In this document: piece by piece, positions 35,507-45,296 of the stretch
Numbering within the stretch: the first letter of the stretch is position 1
Layout: every line of letters starts with the position of its first letter
DNA from: Hanstruepera flava
GTDB taxonomy: Bacteria; Bacteroidota; Bacteroidia; Flavobacteriales; Flavobacteriaceae
NCBI RefSeq assembly: GCF_023634025.1
Contig: NZ_JALJCW010000001.1
Location: 1,463,501-1,527,500 of the forward strand
Direction of reading: 5' to 3'
DNA: 64,000 nucleotides
Position numbers and translations under genes: made by a program
The notes under the pieces: model-generated
What the model was told of the DNA's origin: nothing
Databases searched by the model: none
Seen by the model: the letters and a program-made list of their open reading frames with translations, nothing else

Positions 35507-37930
35507 TTAAAATTGATAAGAAATATTAGCTAACAAAGCTCTAGGTTGTTGTGGATTGGTAGTAGACCACCCTTTGTAGTATTCTTTGTTGAATGCATTG
35601 TTAAGTTTTAATCCTATTCTGTATTTGTTGGCTTGATAGAACACAGAGGCATTAAAAATGGTATAACTTGGTAGTATAAATTCGCCTGTTGATTCGTAGT
35701 TTATGGCAAAACGCTCGCTGGCACCATTAAAACCCAAGCCAAGACCAAAGCCGTTTAATTTACCGCTTTGAAATTCATAGTTTGCCCAAAAGTTATACAA
35801 GGTTTCAGGTCCTGCTTCTAGGGGTCTTCGATTCAAAATTTCGGTATTATCAGATTTTGTTGTTTTGCTATCGTTGTTGCTAAAACCTGCTCTAATGTTT
35901 AACCCGTTTAATGGATTGACATTGATTTCAATTTCAAATCCTTTACTGACAACCTCACCACCTTGAATTTTATTAAATGGAGAAGAAGGGTCGGTAATTA
36001 CACGGTCTTTCACTTTAATATCGTAGTAACTAATGGTGGCATTCAATCGGTTGTTAAACAAATTGGTTTTAATACCAAATTCTAACTGGTTAGCCTGCTC
36101 TGGATCAAAAGTTTTTAAAGTTTGTGGGCCATCATCAGGATTCCCTACCAATTGTGGTGCTACGTTTGTAAATCCGTTTTGGTAGTTTGCAAAAACCGAC
36201 AGCTTATCTTTTATGGGTTGATAAACAATACCAAATTTAGGAGAGAGAGTTGTTTGTTTGTAATCATCATCAGGATTTGTCAAATTGCCTTCGTTGTCAA
36301 AATGATCTAATCGTAAACCTACCATAGCAGAAAGGGTTTCGGTGAGATTAATAACATCTGAAGCGTACAAACTATAAATATGATATTTAGATTTTACATT
36401 GCTGACACCTTGAGTGGCCAAAGCAGCATCGACGCCAGATGTTGAAAGCGGATAGGCATCATCTTCTATTTCAGGTGTAAATGGATTGTCGCCATTTGAT
36501 CCACCATTTGGTGTAATGTTTCCGTAGAAAGTATAACCTGTACTATTGTTGGTTTGTGTTTCGTTAAAATAGTCAAGCCCAATAACAACTCTGTTTCTTA
36601 AGCTTGCAATTTTGAAATCGCCAATAAAGTTTTGTTGAATATCAGTTGTTTGTGTGTTGGCATTTTGCTTATTGATAAAACGCGAATAAGTATTACCTTC
36701 TAAAATGCCATAGTCAAACAAGTAGGAATAATAACCTTTGGTTGATGTGGTGCTTCTAGAGAGTAGGGTTTGCGATTGCCAAGTATCGGATAGTTTATAA
36801 TCCATTTCAACCCTGTAATTTTGTGTAGGGTTTTTCAGGGATAAATCGTTGCTGGTAAAAGATAGTTTGTTGTTATACCCTAGTTCCTCAAGGTTTGATG
36901 CTTCGGTTGGTGCGCTACGATTTAAGAATAAAAAGGTTGGATTGGTTTGCTCTGCCTGTGTAATTTCGCCATAGAAAGAGAAAGATAATCGGTTATTTAC
37001 CTTATAAGATAATGAAGGTGCAATAAAAAACGATTTTCTAAAACCTGCATCCTGAAAGCTTTGCTCTGTAGTGTAGGCCGTATTTAACCTAAAATATAGG
37101 TTGCTTTCAACGCTTAAGGCTGTATTGAAATCGCCAACAATTTGATTGAGACCATAACTACCTGTTGTATAAGACAATTGACCTCCTGTTCCAACAAAAG
37201 GCTTTTTGGTAACCACATTTATAAGACCACCATAAGAACTCACTGCATTTCCAAAAAGAGTTGCCGATGGACCTTTAAGTACTTCAATACGTTCAATATT
37301 TGCAGGGTTAATGGTTCCGTTGGTTAATCCTGGTAAGCCATTTACCAATTGCGGTTGTACTGAAAACCCACGAAGTGAATAGTACCCAGCGCCGTCGCCT
37401 CCACGACCAGTAGATGTCCATAACTGTTCTACTCCCGTGGCATTTTTTAAGGCATCATCAAAATTGATAACAACTTGGGATTCTAAAAGCTCGTTGGTAA
37501 CTGTACTATAAACTTGTGCGTTTTCAATATCTTTTAGCGGTAGCTTGGAGACATAGGCCGTTTTTCTTCTTGAAAATTTATTTCGACGTTCACTTTGAAT
37601 AACCACTTCACTCAAAATTTCGTTTCCTTCATAAAGTAATACGGTTCCTAAATCGGTATTTTGGTTATTGAAAGTTGAAACGGGTATTTCTTTAGATTTA
37701 AATCCTAAATAAGATACAAGAAGTGTATAATTACCTTCTGTTAGATCTGTTATTTCAAAAAAACCACTCTCATTTGTTTGTGTTCCTTTAGAGAGTTTTT
37801 TTATTGAAATATTTACACCAACAAGAGGCTTTAGGTTATTGTCTGTGATGTTTCCGGTTATGGTAGAGTTTTGTGCTAATGTTAAATTTGTTAGTATCAA
37901 AAGTGTTAAAAAAGGAAATATGTTTTTCAT
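35507..37930 (-). CDS. TonB-dependent siderophore receptor
   Basis: Signal peptide, a carboxypeptidase-regulatory-like domain (about 22-105, ITGNITDNNLKPLVGVNIS), a plug domain (about 135-235, YSLRGFSVQPQLVNG and IERIEVLKGPSATLFG) and a 22-strand barrel ending in a terminal Phe (LLANISYQF). The whole matches FecA/FhuA-type receptors that take ferric siderophores into the periplasm using TonB energy. Length 807 aa is normal. It forms a unit with the PepSY gene. Its promoter is flanked by two iron-box-like palindromes. Confidence 0.92.
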   Translation of the reverse strand: MKNIFPFLTLLILTNLTLAQNSTITGNITDNNLKPLVGVNISIKKLSKGTQTNESGFFEITDLTEGNYTLLVSYLGFKSKEIPVSTFNNQNTDLGTVLLYEGNEILSEVVIQSERRNKFSRRKTAYVSKLPLKDIENAQVYSTVTNELLESQVVINFDDALKNATGVEQLWTSTGRGGDGAGYYSLRGFSVQPQLVNGLPGLTNGTINPANIERIEVLKGPSATLFGNAVSSYGGLINVVTKKPFVGTGGQLSYTTGSYGLNQIVGDFNTALSVESNLYFRLNTAYTTEQSFQDAGFRKSFFIAPSLSYKVNNRLSFSFYGEITQAEQTNPTFLFLNRSAPTEASNLEELGYNNKLSFTSNDLSLKNPTQNYRVEMDYKLSDTWQSQTLLSRSTTSTKGYYSYLFDYGILEGNTYSRFINKQNANTQTTDIQQNFIGDFKIASLRNRVVIGLDYFNETQTNNSTGYTFYGNITPNGGSNGDNPFTPEIEDDAYPLSTSGVDAALATQGVSNVKSKYHIYSLYASDVINLTETLSAMVGLRLDHFDNEGNLTNPDDDYKQTTLSPKFGIVYQPIKDKLSVFANYQNGFTNVAPQLVGNPDDGPQTLKTFDPEQANQLEFGIKTNLFNNRLNATISYYDIKVKDRVITDPSSPFNKIQGGEVVSKGFEIEINVNPLNGLNIRAGFSNNDSKTTKSDNTEILNRRPLEAGPETLYNFWANYEFQSGKLNGFGLGLGFNGASERFAINYESTGEFILPSYTIFNASVFYQANKYRIGLKLNNAFNKEYYKGWSTTNPQQPRALLANISYQF

Positions 37931-37936
37931 TTATTT

Positions 37937-37959
37937 TTATTTAGACTTAATACAAATAA
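37937..37959. promoter_or_regulatory. Iron-box-like operator A at the TonB receptor gene
   Basis: TTATTTAGA-CTTAA-TACAAATAA, with two mismatches to the ideal TTATTTAGA-N5-TCTAAATAA. It lies 6 bp upstream of the start codon and just after the predicted transcription start. Confidence 0.5.
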
Positions 37960-37969
37960 TTATTTTCGA

Positions 37970-38001
37970 CAAAAATATTTAGGCGACTTGAAACAGCCAA
38001 A
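37970..38001 (-). promoter_or_regulatory. Promoter of the TonB receptor-PepSY operon
   Basis: On the minus strand, TTTG (complement of 37998-38001), a 20-bp spacer and TATTTTTG (complement of 37970-37977). This is the full Bacteroidota promoter pattern. It lies between operators A and B. Confidence 0.65.
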
Positions 38002-38024
38002 TTATTTATAATAAATCTAAATAA
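38002..38024. promoter_or_regulatory. Iron-box-like operator B at the TonB receptor gene
   Basis: TTATTTATA-ATAAA-TCTAAATAA, with one mismatch between the 9-bp arms. It directly abuts the -33 element of the receptor promoter on the upstream side. The centre is 65 bp from operator A. The rest of the 422-bp gene-free interval (37931-38352) is AT-rich. It holds only a 49-codon frame at 38145-38294 that I do not accept as a gene. Confidence 0.5.
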
Positions 38025-38352
38025 GAATTTTTTAAACTGCTGATTAGCTGTGATTTTGAACTTGTTTTTATAGACAATAGTTAATTTATCTTATAAACAA
38101 TTTGTAATTGAAGTTTAATCAACCTTAATATCTTCATGTACAATATGTTAGTAAGTATTGAATTGTTCAATCAATCTGTTTCTAGATTATTTTTAAAATT
38201 AGGTTTAGGTATTAAGGTTAAACGAATTACTACTTTATCTTTTAATATAACCAAGCATGTTATTCCTGCTATTGAAAAGGTTACTGTGTTTTAAAGTTGT
38301 AATTTTTCTAATTAATAAAATTGATTAATTTTATCCCCCTAACTTCCAAATT

Positions 38353-39669
38353 ATGAAATTCAGAGCCATAGCCGTTATTTTGGTGTTAATGGTAACAGCA
38401 TGCCAAAAGACATCAACATCAACAGAACAAGTTTTTACATCTCAAGATTTAAGACAAACCAATACGGTACTACTTGAAGGTGTTATGGATGGAGCATTTT
38501 CGCCACCTGTAGCAAGTAGGATTTATGCCTATAGCCATCTAGCTAATTATATTATAACCCAATCTTTTTATAAAGACAGTTTAGTAGATATAAGTTCAAA
38601 ATTAAACGGACTCAAGCTAGACATACCGGAAAATAAAGAGAATGTAAATCCAGAGTTAGCAGGCTTATTGGCTTTTTCCAATATCGGTAAAAAATTAATT
38701 TATGCAGAGCATTTTTTTAATGACCACATCGACACCTTGCAGATTAAAGCCTTAAATTATGGGTTATCTCAAGAAACCATAGATGCCTCTTTAGAATATG
38801 CCAATAAAGTATCTAAACAATTAAGTGCTTGGATAGATAAGGATATGTATATTGAGACGCGAACTTACGATAGATTTACCAGTACTAAAAAGCCAGAGAA
38901 CTGGAGAGAAACACCTCCAGATTATGCTACGGCATTAGAGCCGCATTGGAATAAGATTAGACCATTGGTTATAGACAATCCAGATATCTATAAACCAAAA
39001 CCTTTACCAGTATACGATACGGCTGAAGATTCTGATTTCTTTAAAATGGTAAAAGAAGTTTATGATGAATCTTTAAACACCACCGAAGAGAAAGGTAAAA
39101 TTGCTTGGTTTTGGGATTGTAACCCTATACTTACCGTACATAAAGGGCATATGATGACAACTATTCATAAATATCCACCACCTGGACATTGGATGAATAT
39201 CATAACTCAAGTTTCACAGAAGGAAGCATCTGATTATTTTACAACCACAAAAGCATATACTCTAACTTCTATGGCTATGTTTGATGCCATAATATGTTCT
39301 TGGCATATAAAATATACTACCGATCTTGTAAGGCCAATAACATATATCCAAGAATTTATTGATCCAGATTGGGAACCTGTATTGCAAACACCGCCTTTCC
39401 CAGAATATACAAGTGGACATAGTGCTACATCGGCTTCAGCGGCAGAAATACTAACGTCTATTTATGGCGATAATTACGCATTTACCGATAATACACAATT
39501 GCGGTTTGGGTTAGAACAACGCTCTTTCTCATCGTTTAAAGAAGCGGCGGATCAAGTGAATTTAAGTCGTTTCTATGGAGGTATTCATTATATGCAAGGT
39601 GTAGAAGAAGGTGCAAAACAAGGTGCTTTTGTTGCAAGTGCTATTTTAAAGAAAATATACAATGAATAA
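38353..39669 (+). CDS. Vanadium-haloperoxidase/PAP2-like lipoprotein
   Basis: The N-terminus (AVILVLMVTAC) has a lipobox with Cys17. The C-terminal region carries PAP2/vanadium-peroxidase signatures: TSGHSATSASAAE with His356 and LSRFYGGIHY with Ser405, Arg406 and His412. The fourth residue after His412 is Gly rather than the Asp usual for this motif. Members oxidise halides with a vanadate cofactor or hydrolyse phosphoesters; which applies here is not decidable. The gene overlaps the FG-GAP lipoprotein gene by 8 bp, so the two products probably act together at the cell surface. Confidence 0.82.
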   Translation: MKFRAIAVILVLMVTACQKTSTSTEQVFTSQDLRQTNTVLLEGVMDGAFSPPVASRIYAYSHLANYIITQSFYKDSLVDISSKLNGLKLDIPENKENVNPELAGLLAFSNIGKKLIYAEHFFNDHIDTLQIKALNYGLSQETIDASLEYANKVSKQLSAWIDKDMYIETRTYDRFTSTKKPENWRETPPDYATALEPHWNKIRPLVIDNPDIYKPKPLPVYDTAEDSDFFKMVKEVYDESLNTTEEKGKIAWFWDCNPILTVHKGHMMTTIHKYPPPGHWMNIITQVSQKEASDYFTTTKAYTLTSMAMFDAIICSWHIKYTTDLVRPITYIQEFIDPDWEPVLQTPPFPEYTSGHSATSASAAEILTSIYGDNYAFTDNTQLRFGLEQRSFSSFKEAADQVNLSRFYGGIHYMQGVEEGAKQGAFVASAILKKIYNE

Positions 39670-42600
39670 ATATAGCATAAGTATTCTGTTAATTTTTATT
39701 TGCTTCTTTCAATGTGCAAAAAAAGAAGAGAAAACAATATCTTCGGAAGAAAACGATGCTTCAAAAAGTAAAGTAGAAACAGAAAACAAACTTTTTGAAT
39801 TTTTAACTCCAAGTGAGACCAATATTACCTTCCAAAATAGTATCAACGAGACAGATACCTTTAATATGCTTCTATATGAGTATTTATATAATGGTGGAGG
39901 TGTAGCTTTAGGCGATATTAATAATGATGGGTTATTGGATATTTACTTTTCTGGGAATACAGTTTCTAACAGGTTATATTTAAACAAGGGCGATTTTAAA
40001 TTTGAAGATATTAGTGAAAGCGCTGGTGTATCAGGAGGTCAAGGGTTTAAAACGGGAGTAAACATGACAGACGTTAACAATGATGGCCTGTTGGACATTT
40101 ATGTTTGTAAATCTGCAATTGCCGATGCTTCTTATAGACAGAATATGCTTTATATCAATAATGGAGATTTAACATTTACAGAGAGTGCTCAACAATTGGG
40201 ATTGAACGATTCAGGGTTTTCTGTTCAAGCCTATTTTTTTGATATGGATGGAGATAAGGATTTAGATGTTTACGTATTGAATCATCCTAGTGATATGCGT
40301 GAAGCTAATTCTATAAAAGTCACACAAAATGATAAAGGGGAATTAGAGGTTGCTAAACCTAAAAACTTCGAGCATATTGCCGATAGACTCTATGAAAATA
40401 AAGGAGGTAAATTTGTTGACATATCTGAAAAAGCCGGTGTTTTAGATATCGCTTTTGGTTTGAGTGCTGTGATTGCCGACTTTAATAATGATTTTTTACC
40501 CGACATCTATGTTTGTAACGATTATATTAAACCAGATAGATTGTTGTTAAACACTGGAAATAACACTTTTGAAGATCATATCTATGATTATTTTAACCAC
40601 ACTTCATTTTCTTCAATGGGTTCTGATTATGCAGACATAAACAATGATGAACACCCAGATTTAATAACTCTTGATATGTCTCCAAGAGATAATTACAGAA
40701 GAAAAATGCTTATGATGGCTCAAAACTATGATAAGTTCGAAAAGATGAAGTTGTTTGACTATGGTGCGCAATACTCTGTAAATGCCTTGCAGCTTAATTC
40801 AGGGACTGGGTTTTATACTGACGTTGCTTTTTTAGATAACCTAGCTCAAACAGACTGGAGTTGGAGTGCTTTAATGGCTGATTTTGATAACAATGGGCTA
40901 AAGGATATTCATATTACAAATGGCTATAAACGCGATGTAACAAACAATGATTACGCACGTTATGATATGGATATTCTTCAAAAGAAGTTTAATGCAAAGG
41001 AAATTACATTAAAAGATTGGATAGAAAATATTCCAAGTGTACCAGTATCATCGTTTTTGTTTAAAAATGAAGGTCAAGTTACATTCAAGGATGCTTCAAA
41101 AACATGGAATAGTGGACCACCAGCATTTTCAAATGGTTCAGCCTATGGCGATTTAGATAATGATGGGTATTTAGATTTGGTTGTTAGCAATATAAACGAT
41201 CATCCATTTATAATGAAAAATACTGGAGCAAATTCTACAAACAATAACTACTTATCCATAAAGTTTGAACCCATACCAAACGAAACACAATTAGGTACAA
41301 AAGCCAAGTTGTATTTGTCTAATGGTACAGTTCAAACAGAAGTCCTTTACCCTACAAGAGGATTTTTGTCATCATCCCAACATCGATTACATTTTGGGTT
41401 TTCTAATGATCTCACTATTGATAAGCTAGAAATTATTTGGCCAGATAGAAATATGCAAACTTTTGAAAATCCGATTCCAAATCAAATCATGAATGTTGTC
41501 AAAAACCCTAATGGTAAATTTAAAGAGTCGTCAAAACCAAAAACACTATTGACAGATGTTTCAGATAAGCTGCCAAAAAATATGCGGCATGAGGAAAATA
41601 CGTATATAGATTTCAAAAGAGAAGTTTTGCTTCACCATAAAATTAGTGTTGAAGGACCTGGTTTAGCGGTTGGAGATGTAAATGGTGACGGGTTGGATGA
41701 TATTTATGTTGGAGGTGCATCGGGATTTGCAGCTAAACTATTTGTTCAAGACAATAAAGGAAGGTTTAATGCCAACGAAATTTTAGATTTTGAAAAGGAT
41801 AAGGACCATGAGGATGTTTCTGCATTGCTGTTTGACGCCAATGGAGATGGAAGTTTGGATCTCTATGTGGTGAGTGGTGGAAGCGAATTTGATAGTAATA
41901 GCTCATTATACCAAGATAGACTCTATATAAATAATGGAAAAGGAAACTTTAAAAGAGATCACAAAGCCATACCTAAAATAAGCTCAAGTGGTTCAGTAGT
42001 AAAAGCTAACGACATTGATGGTGATGGGCAGATGGATTTGTTTGTTGGAGGAAGAGTTGTTCCTGGCCGATATCCAGAGGCACCAAAAAGTTATTTGTTA
42101 AAAAACAATAACGGTGTTTATACAGACGTAACATTAGAATGGTCTAAAGACTTACAAAAAATTGGAATGATTACTGATGCTGCGTTTAATGATATAGATA
42201 ATGATGGTGTTAATGAACTAATTTTATGTGGAGAGTGGATGCCAATTTCTGTTTTTAAATTTGAGGAAAGTATTTTTAAAAACAAAACCCATGACTATGG
42301 TTTGGATAGCAAGATTGGCTGGTGGAATTCGCTAACGGTTGAAGACTTAAATAATGATGGATATGCAGATATTATTGGAGGGAATTTAGGACTAAATTCG
42401 TTTCTTAAAGCTTCTACAAAAGAACCGTTGGAACTATATTACAAAGATTTTGACCGTAATGGCAGTCTTGATGCTATTCTTTGTTCATATATTGATGGCG
42501 TGAGTTATCCAGTTGACGGTAGGGATAGATTGTTAAACCAAATGGTAATGCTTAAAAAGCGTTTTACGCGTTATGATCCCTATGCTAGGGCAACTGTAAA

Positions 42601-43024
42601 TGATATTTTCACTTCAGAAGAGCTTAAAGATGTAAAGGTCTTAAAAGCAAACCATTTGTCCCACACTCTGTATACCAATGAAAAAGGTAAAGGCTTTATG
42701 GCCAAAGAACTCCCTAGAAATGTACAAACATCCGTTTTACAATCCTGTAGTGCGTTAGACATTAATAATGATGGTAATATGGATGTTGTATCTGGTGGTA
42801 ATTTTTATGAAACAGATGCCGAGTTTGGACGTTATGATGCTTCAATAGGAGATGTTATACTCAATAAAGGGGATAATAACCTAGAGGTTGTTCCAGCTTA
42901 CAAAAGTGGCTTTAAAATACCGGGACATGTATGTCAAATATTACCTATAAACATAGGCGATAAAAGCCATTTGTTAATTGCCAGGAATAATGACAAGTTT
43001 AGTCTTTTTAAAATTAATGACTAA
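39662..43024 (+). CDS. FG-GAP/VCBS-repeat lipoprotein with an ASPIC/UnbV domain
   Basis: The lipobox Cys18 in LIFICFFQC is followed by two series of calcium-binding FG-GAP/VCBS repeats of the form G-D-x-N-x-D-G, for example GDINNDGLLDIYF, DVNNDGLLDIYVC and GDVNGDGLDDIYVG. These fold as an integrin-like beta-propeller. Around residues 545-612 an ASPIC/UnbV domain (RGFLSSSQHRLHFGF) separates the two propellers. The protein is probably exposed on the outer membrane and binds ligand or partner. It overlaps the haloperoxidase-like gene by 8 bp and has no other neighbour on that strand. Confidence 0.85.
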   Translation: MNKYSISILLIFICFFQCAKKEEKTISSEENDASKSKVETENKLFEFLTPSETNITFQNSINETDTFNMLLYEYLYNGGGVALGDINNDGLLDIYFSGNTVSNRLYLNKGDFKFEDISESAGVSGGQGFKTGVNMTDVNNDGLLDIYVCKSAIADASYRQNMLYINNGDLTFTESAQQLGLNDSGFSVQAYFFDMDGDKDLDVYVLNHPSDMREANSIKVTQNDKGELEVAKPKNFEHIADRLYENKGGKFVDISEKAGVLDIAFGLSAVIADFNNDFLPDIYVCNDYIKPDRLLLNTGNNTFEDHIYDYFNHTSFSSMGSDYADINNDEHPDLITLDMSPRDNYRRKMLMMAQNYDKFEKMKLFDYGAQYSVNALQLNSGTGFYTDVAFLDNLAQTDWSWSALMADFDNNGLKDIHITNGYKRDVTNNDYARYDMDILQKKFNAKEITLKDWIENIPSVPVSSFLFKNEGQVTFKDASKTWNSGPPAFSNGSAYGDLDNDGYLDLVVSNINDHPFIMKNTGANSTNNNYLSIKFEPIPNETQLGTKAKLYLSNGTVQTEVLYPTRGFLSSSQHRLHFGFSNDLTIDKLEIIWPDRNMQTFENPIPNQIMNVVKNPNGKFKESSKPKTLLTDVSDKLPKNMRHEENTYIDFKREVLLHHKISVEGPGLAVGDVNGDGLDDIYVGGASGFAAKLFVQDNKGRFNANEILDFEKDKDHEDVSALLFDANGDGSLDLYVVSGGSEFDSNSSLYQDRLYINNGKGNFKRDHKAIPKISSSGSVVKANDIDGDGQMDLFVGGRVVPGRYPEAPKSYLLKNNNGVYTDVTLEWSKDLQKIGMITDAAFNDIDNDGVNELILCGEWMPISVFKFEESIFKNKTHDYGLDSKIGWWNSLTVEDLNNDGYADIIGGNLGLNSFLKASTKEPLELYYKDFDRNGSLDAILCSYIDGVSYPVDGRDRLLNQMVMLKKRFTRYDPYARATVNDIFTSEELKDVKVLKANHLSHTLYTNEKGKGFMAKELPRNVQTSVLQSCSALDINNDGNMDVVSGGNFYETDAEFGRYDASIGDVILNKGDNNLEVVPAYKSGFKIPGHVCQILPINIGDKSHLLIARNNDKFSLFKIND

Positions 43025-43124
43025 ATTTTTTGTTAATAACCCGTTTTTGATTTAACACTTTTAGGCTAAAAAATAAGCTAATTTTAAGGTGTCAGGTTTT
43101 TCCATTCACACAAGTTTTAGCTAT

Positions 43125-44198
43125 ATGAACCCTAAGTCTTTTATAAAAGGGCGTGGTGCCCAACACAACGTGCCTAACCGTTTTTTTGAATTGAGCCATG
43201 AACAACGAAACGATTTTTTAGAGTACTGTGCTAAAGAAGGAGAAGAAGCCGACAAAAATAAAACACTGTATTTACCTGTTTTTCCTAAAACTATAGTCAA
43301 TAAAGTTACAAGCCCAGATGTGGGTATGGGATATTCCATGAACATGTACCAAGGTTGCGAGCATGGTTGTGTTTATTGCTATGCCAGAAATAGCCACGAA
43401 TATTGGGGTTACAGTGCTGGGTTGGATTTTGAGCGCCGTATTTTAGTAAAAAAGGATGCGCCAAAATTATTGGAAGTGTTACTTAAAAAGAAGTCTTGGC
43501 AAGCTTACCCAATTGTCATGTCTGGGAATACCGATTGTTATCAACCAGCTGAAAAACAATTTAAGATAACAAGGGAATGTTTAAAGATGTTTTTAAAATA
43601 TAAACATCCAGTTGGAATTATTACCAAGAATGCATTAATACTTCGTGATTTGGATGTATTAAAGGAACTGGCAAAAGACAATTTAGTTGCTGTCAATATT
43701 TCCATAACATCATTATCAGAAGATACCAGACGTATTTTAGAACCTCGAACTGCAAGTATTAAAAAGCGTTTAGAAACGGTGAAAGTACTTTCTGAAAACG
43801 GAATTCCGGTCAATGTGATGTTGGCGCCCATTATTCCATCAATTAACAGTCATGAAATTTTGCCTTTGTCTAAAGCCGCTGATCAAGCAGGTGCATTGTC
43901 CATAGCGCATACCATTGTACGATTAAATGGTGCTATTGGTGAAATTTTTACAGAATGGATTAAAAAAGCATTACCAGACAGAGCCGATAAGGTTATTCAT
44001 CAAATAGAAAACTGCCATGGCGGAACACTTAACGATTCGCGTTATGGAACACGTATGCGAGGTGAGGGTCAGATTGCCAAACAAATCAATGATTTGATAA
44101 AACTGGCCAGACAAAAATATTTTAAGGATAAAGAGATGCCTAGATTAAACACCCAACTTCATGAAGCGTATAAAGATGGTCAGTTACGGTTGTTTTAA
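43125..44198 (+). CDS. PA0069-family radical SAM protein
   Basis: Radical SAM enzyme related to spore photoproduct lyase. Seen: YQGCEHGCVYCYARN with the iron-sulphur Cys78, Cys82 and Cys85 (numbered from the ATG chosen here), and later VNVMLAPIIPSINSHEI. The 4Fe-4S cluster should cleave S-adenosylmethionine; the substrate is unknown. I prefer the ATG at 43125 (MNPKSFIKGRGAQ), which fits the family N-terminus, over the GTG at 43089. The gene ends in a 4-bp overlap with the convergent acetyltransferase gene. Confidence 0.88.
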   Translation: MNPKSFIKGRGAQHNVPNRFFELSHEQRNDFLEYCAKEGEEADKNKTLYLPVFPKTIVNKVTSPDVGMGYSMNMYQGCEHGCVYCYARNSHEYWGYSAGLDFERRILVKKDAPKLLEVLLKKKSWQAYPIVMSGNTDCYQPAEKQFKITRECLKMFLKYKHPVGIITKNALILRDLDVLKELAKDNLVAVNISITSLSEDTRRILEPRTASIKKRLETVKVLSENGIPVNVMLAPIIPSINSHEILPLSKAADQAGALSIAHTIVRLNGAIGEIFTEWIKKALPDRADKVIHQIENCHGGTLNDSRYGTRMRGEGQIAKQINDLIKLARQKYFKDKEMPRLNTQLHEAYKDGQLRLF

Positions 44199-44665
44199 CC
44201 CAGATTTTTTTCAAAAATAATTTTGGCTTGCCTTTTTTCGTTTGTGTAAACTTTAGTGATGTTGAACCCGTTTTTTAAGTTTAATATCATCATAGGTTTA
44301 AAACGATTCATGGATTTTGTCTGAAGAATTTTGTAACCCGTTTCTTTAGCATGTATTTCTTGGAGTTGGGCTAGCTCTTTACCAATACCTTGATTTCTAT
44401 ATTTTTGTTTTACTCCACCAATCCAGCTGTAAAAGGTTTCCATGTTTTTAGGATAACCAATTTTAAAACCAATAAGTTCATCATTACTAAATGCTAAAAC
44501 AGAAAACACGTGTGTTTGAGTTTGTATCCTTTCCTTAAAAAAATCACAGTCAGCATCAATAAAGAGGTCTTTATACAAGTCTAAAACCGAATTTAGTAAG
44601 CCGTCGTTTAGTGAGCCTTTTAGAGGAGTATATGTTATATTATTTTTTTCCATCCCATTCCGCAT
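44195..44665 (-). CDS. GNAT-family N-acetyltransferase
   Basis: 156 aa with the acetyl-CoA-binding motif QKYRNQGIGKELAQLQEIHA and an ILNLKNGFNI tail typical of GNAT enzymes. It should acetylate an amine from acetyl-CoA; the substrate cannot be inferred. The start could be the Met at 44653 (MEKNNITY) instead of 44665. In both cases the gene overlaps the end of the upstream HD-domain gene, so the two are coupled. Confidence 0.85.
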   Translation of the reverse strand: MRNGMEKNNITYTPLKGSLNDGLLNSVLDLYKDLFIDADCDFFKERIQTQTHVFSVLAFSNDELIGFKIGYPKNMETFYSWIGGVKQKYRNQGIGKELAQLQEIHAKETGYKILQTKSMNRFKPMMILNLKNGFNITKVYTNEKRQAKIIFEKNLG

Positions 44666-45296
44666 AGAATTGATCGAGATATTGCAACATAAATTTGTGT
44701 CGCTTTTCAGCTAAACGCTTACCCGTTTTAGTATTCATATTGTCTTTTAAAAGTAACAACTTCTCGTAAAAATGATTGATGGTTGGAGCTGTCGAGGTTT
44801 TATATTCGGCTTTACTCATATTCAGATTTGGTTTTATATCTGGATTATAAAGCGCTCTGTTTTTAAAACCACCATAATTAAAAGCTCTTGCAATACCAAT
44901 GGCGCCAATGGCGTCTAAACGATCGGCATCTTGAACCACTTCCAGTTCGGGTGATGTAAATAAACCACCCTTACCCAATGATTTACTAAAAGACATATTG
45001 GCTATAATGCTAACCACATGTTCAATGACCTCGGATGATACATTTTGACTGAATAGAAACTCACGTGCTTTTTTGGGTCCAATAGTTTCATCGCCATTAT
45101 GAAACTTACTATCAGCTATATCATGAAGTAAAGCACCAAGTTGAACAACTTCTAAATTAACAGATTCCTGTTTAGCAATATTAATTGTGTTTTTATAGAC
45201 GCGCTCAATATGAAACCAATCGTGTCCACCTTCAGCATCTTTTAATTCTTTTTTTACAAAAGCTATAGTGTTTTCTATGAGTTTAACATCAGTCAT
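44640..45296 (-). CDS. HD-domain phosphohydrolase
   Basis: 218 aa of the HD superfamily (YedJ-like). Metal ligands visible are His25 and His29 in GHDWFHIERV and His58-Asp59 in LLHDIADSKF, with a later Asp in VVQDADRLDAIGAIGI. It should hydrolyse a phosphate ester of a nucleotide or similar; the substrate is unknown. The start overlaps the end of the acyltransferase gene by 8 bp. Confidence 0.88.
   Translation of the reverse strand: MTDVKLIENTIAFVKKELKDAEGGHDWFHIERVYKNTINIAKQESVNLEVVQLGALLHDIADSKFHNGDETIGPKKAREFLFSQNVSSEVIEHVVSIIANMSFSKSLGKGGLFTSPELEVVQDADRLDAIGAIGIARAFNYGGFKNRALYNPDIKPNLNMSKAEYKTSTAPTINHFYEKLLLLKDNMNTKTGKRLAEKRHKFMLQYLDQFYAEWDGKK

Noticed and set aside
38145-38294. 49-codon frame starting MLVSIELFNQSV in the TonB receptor/haloperoxidase intergene
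   Set aside because: AT-rich and of a length expected by chance, no recognised family, and no promoter of its own could be seen; I cannot support it as a gene.
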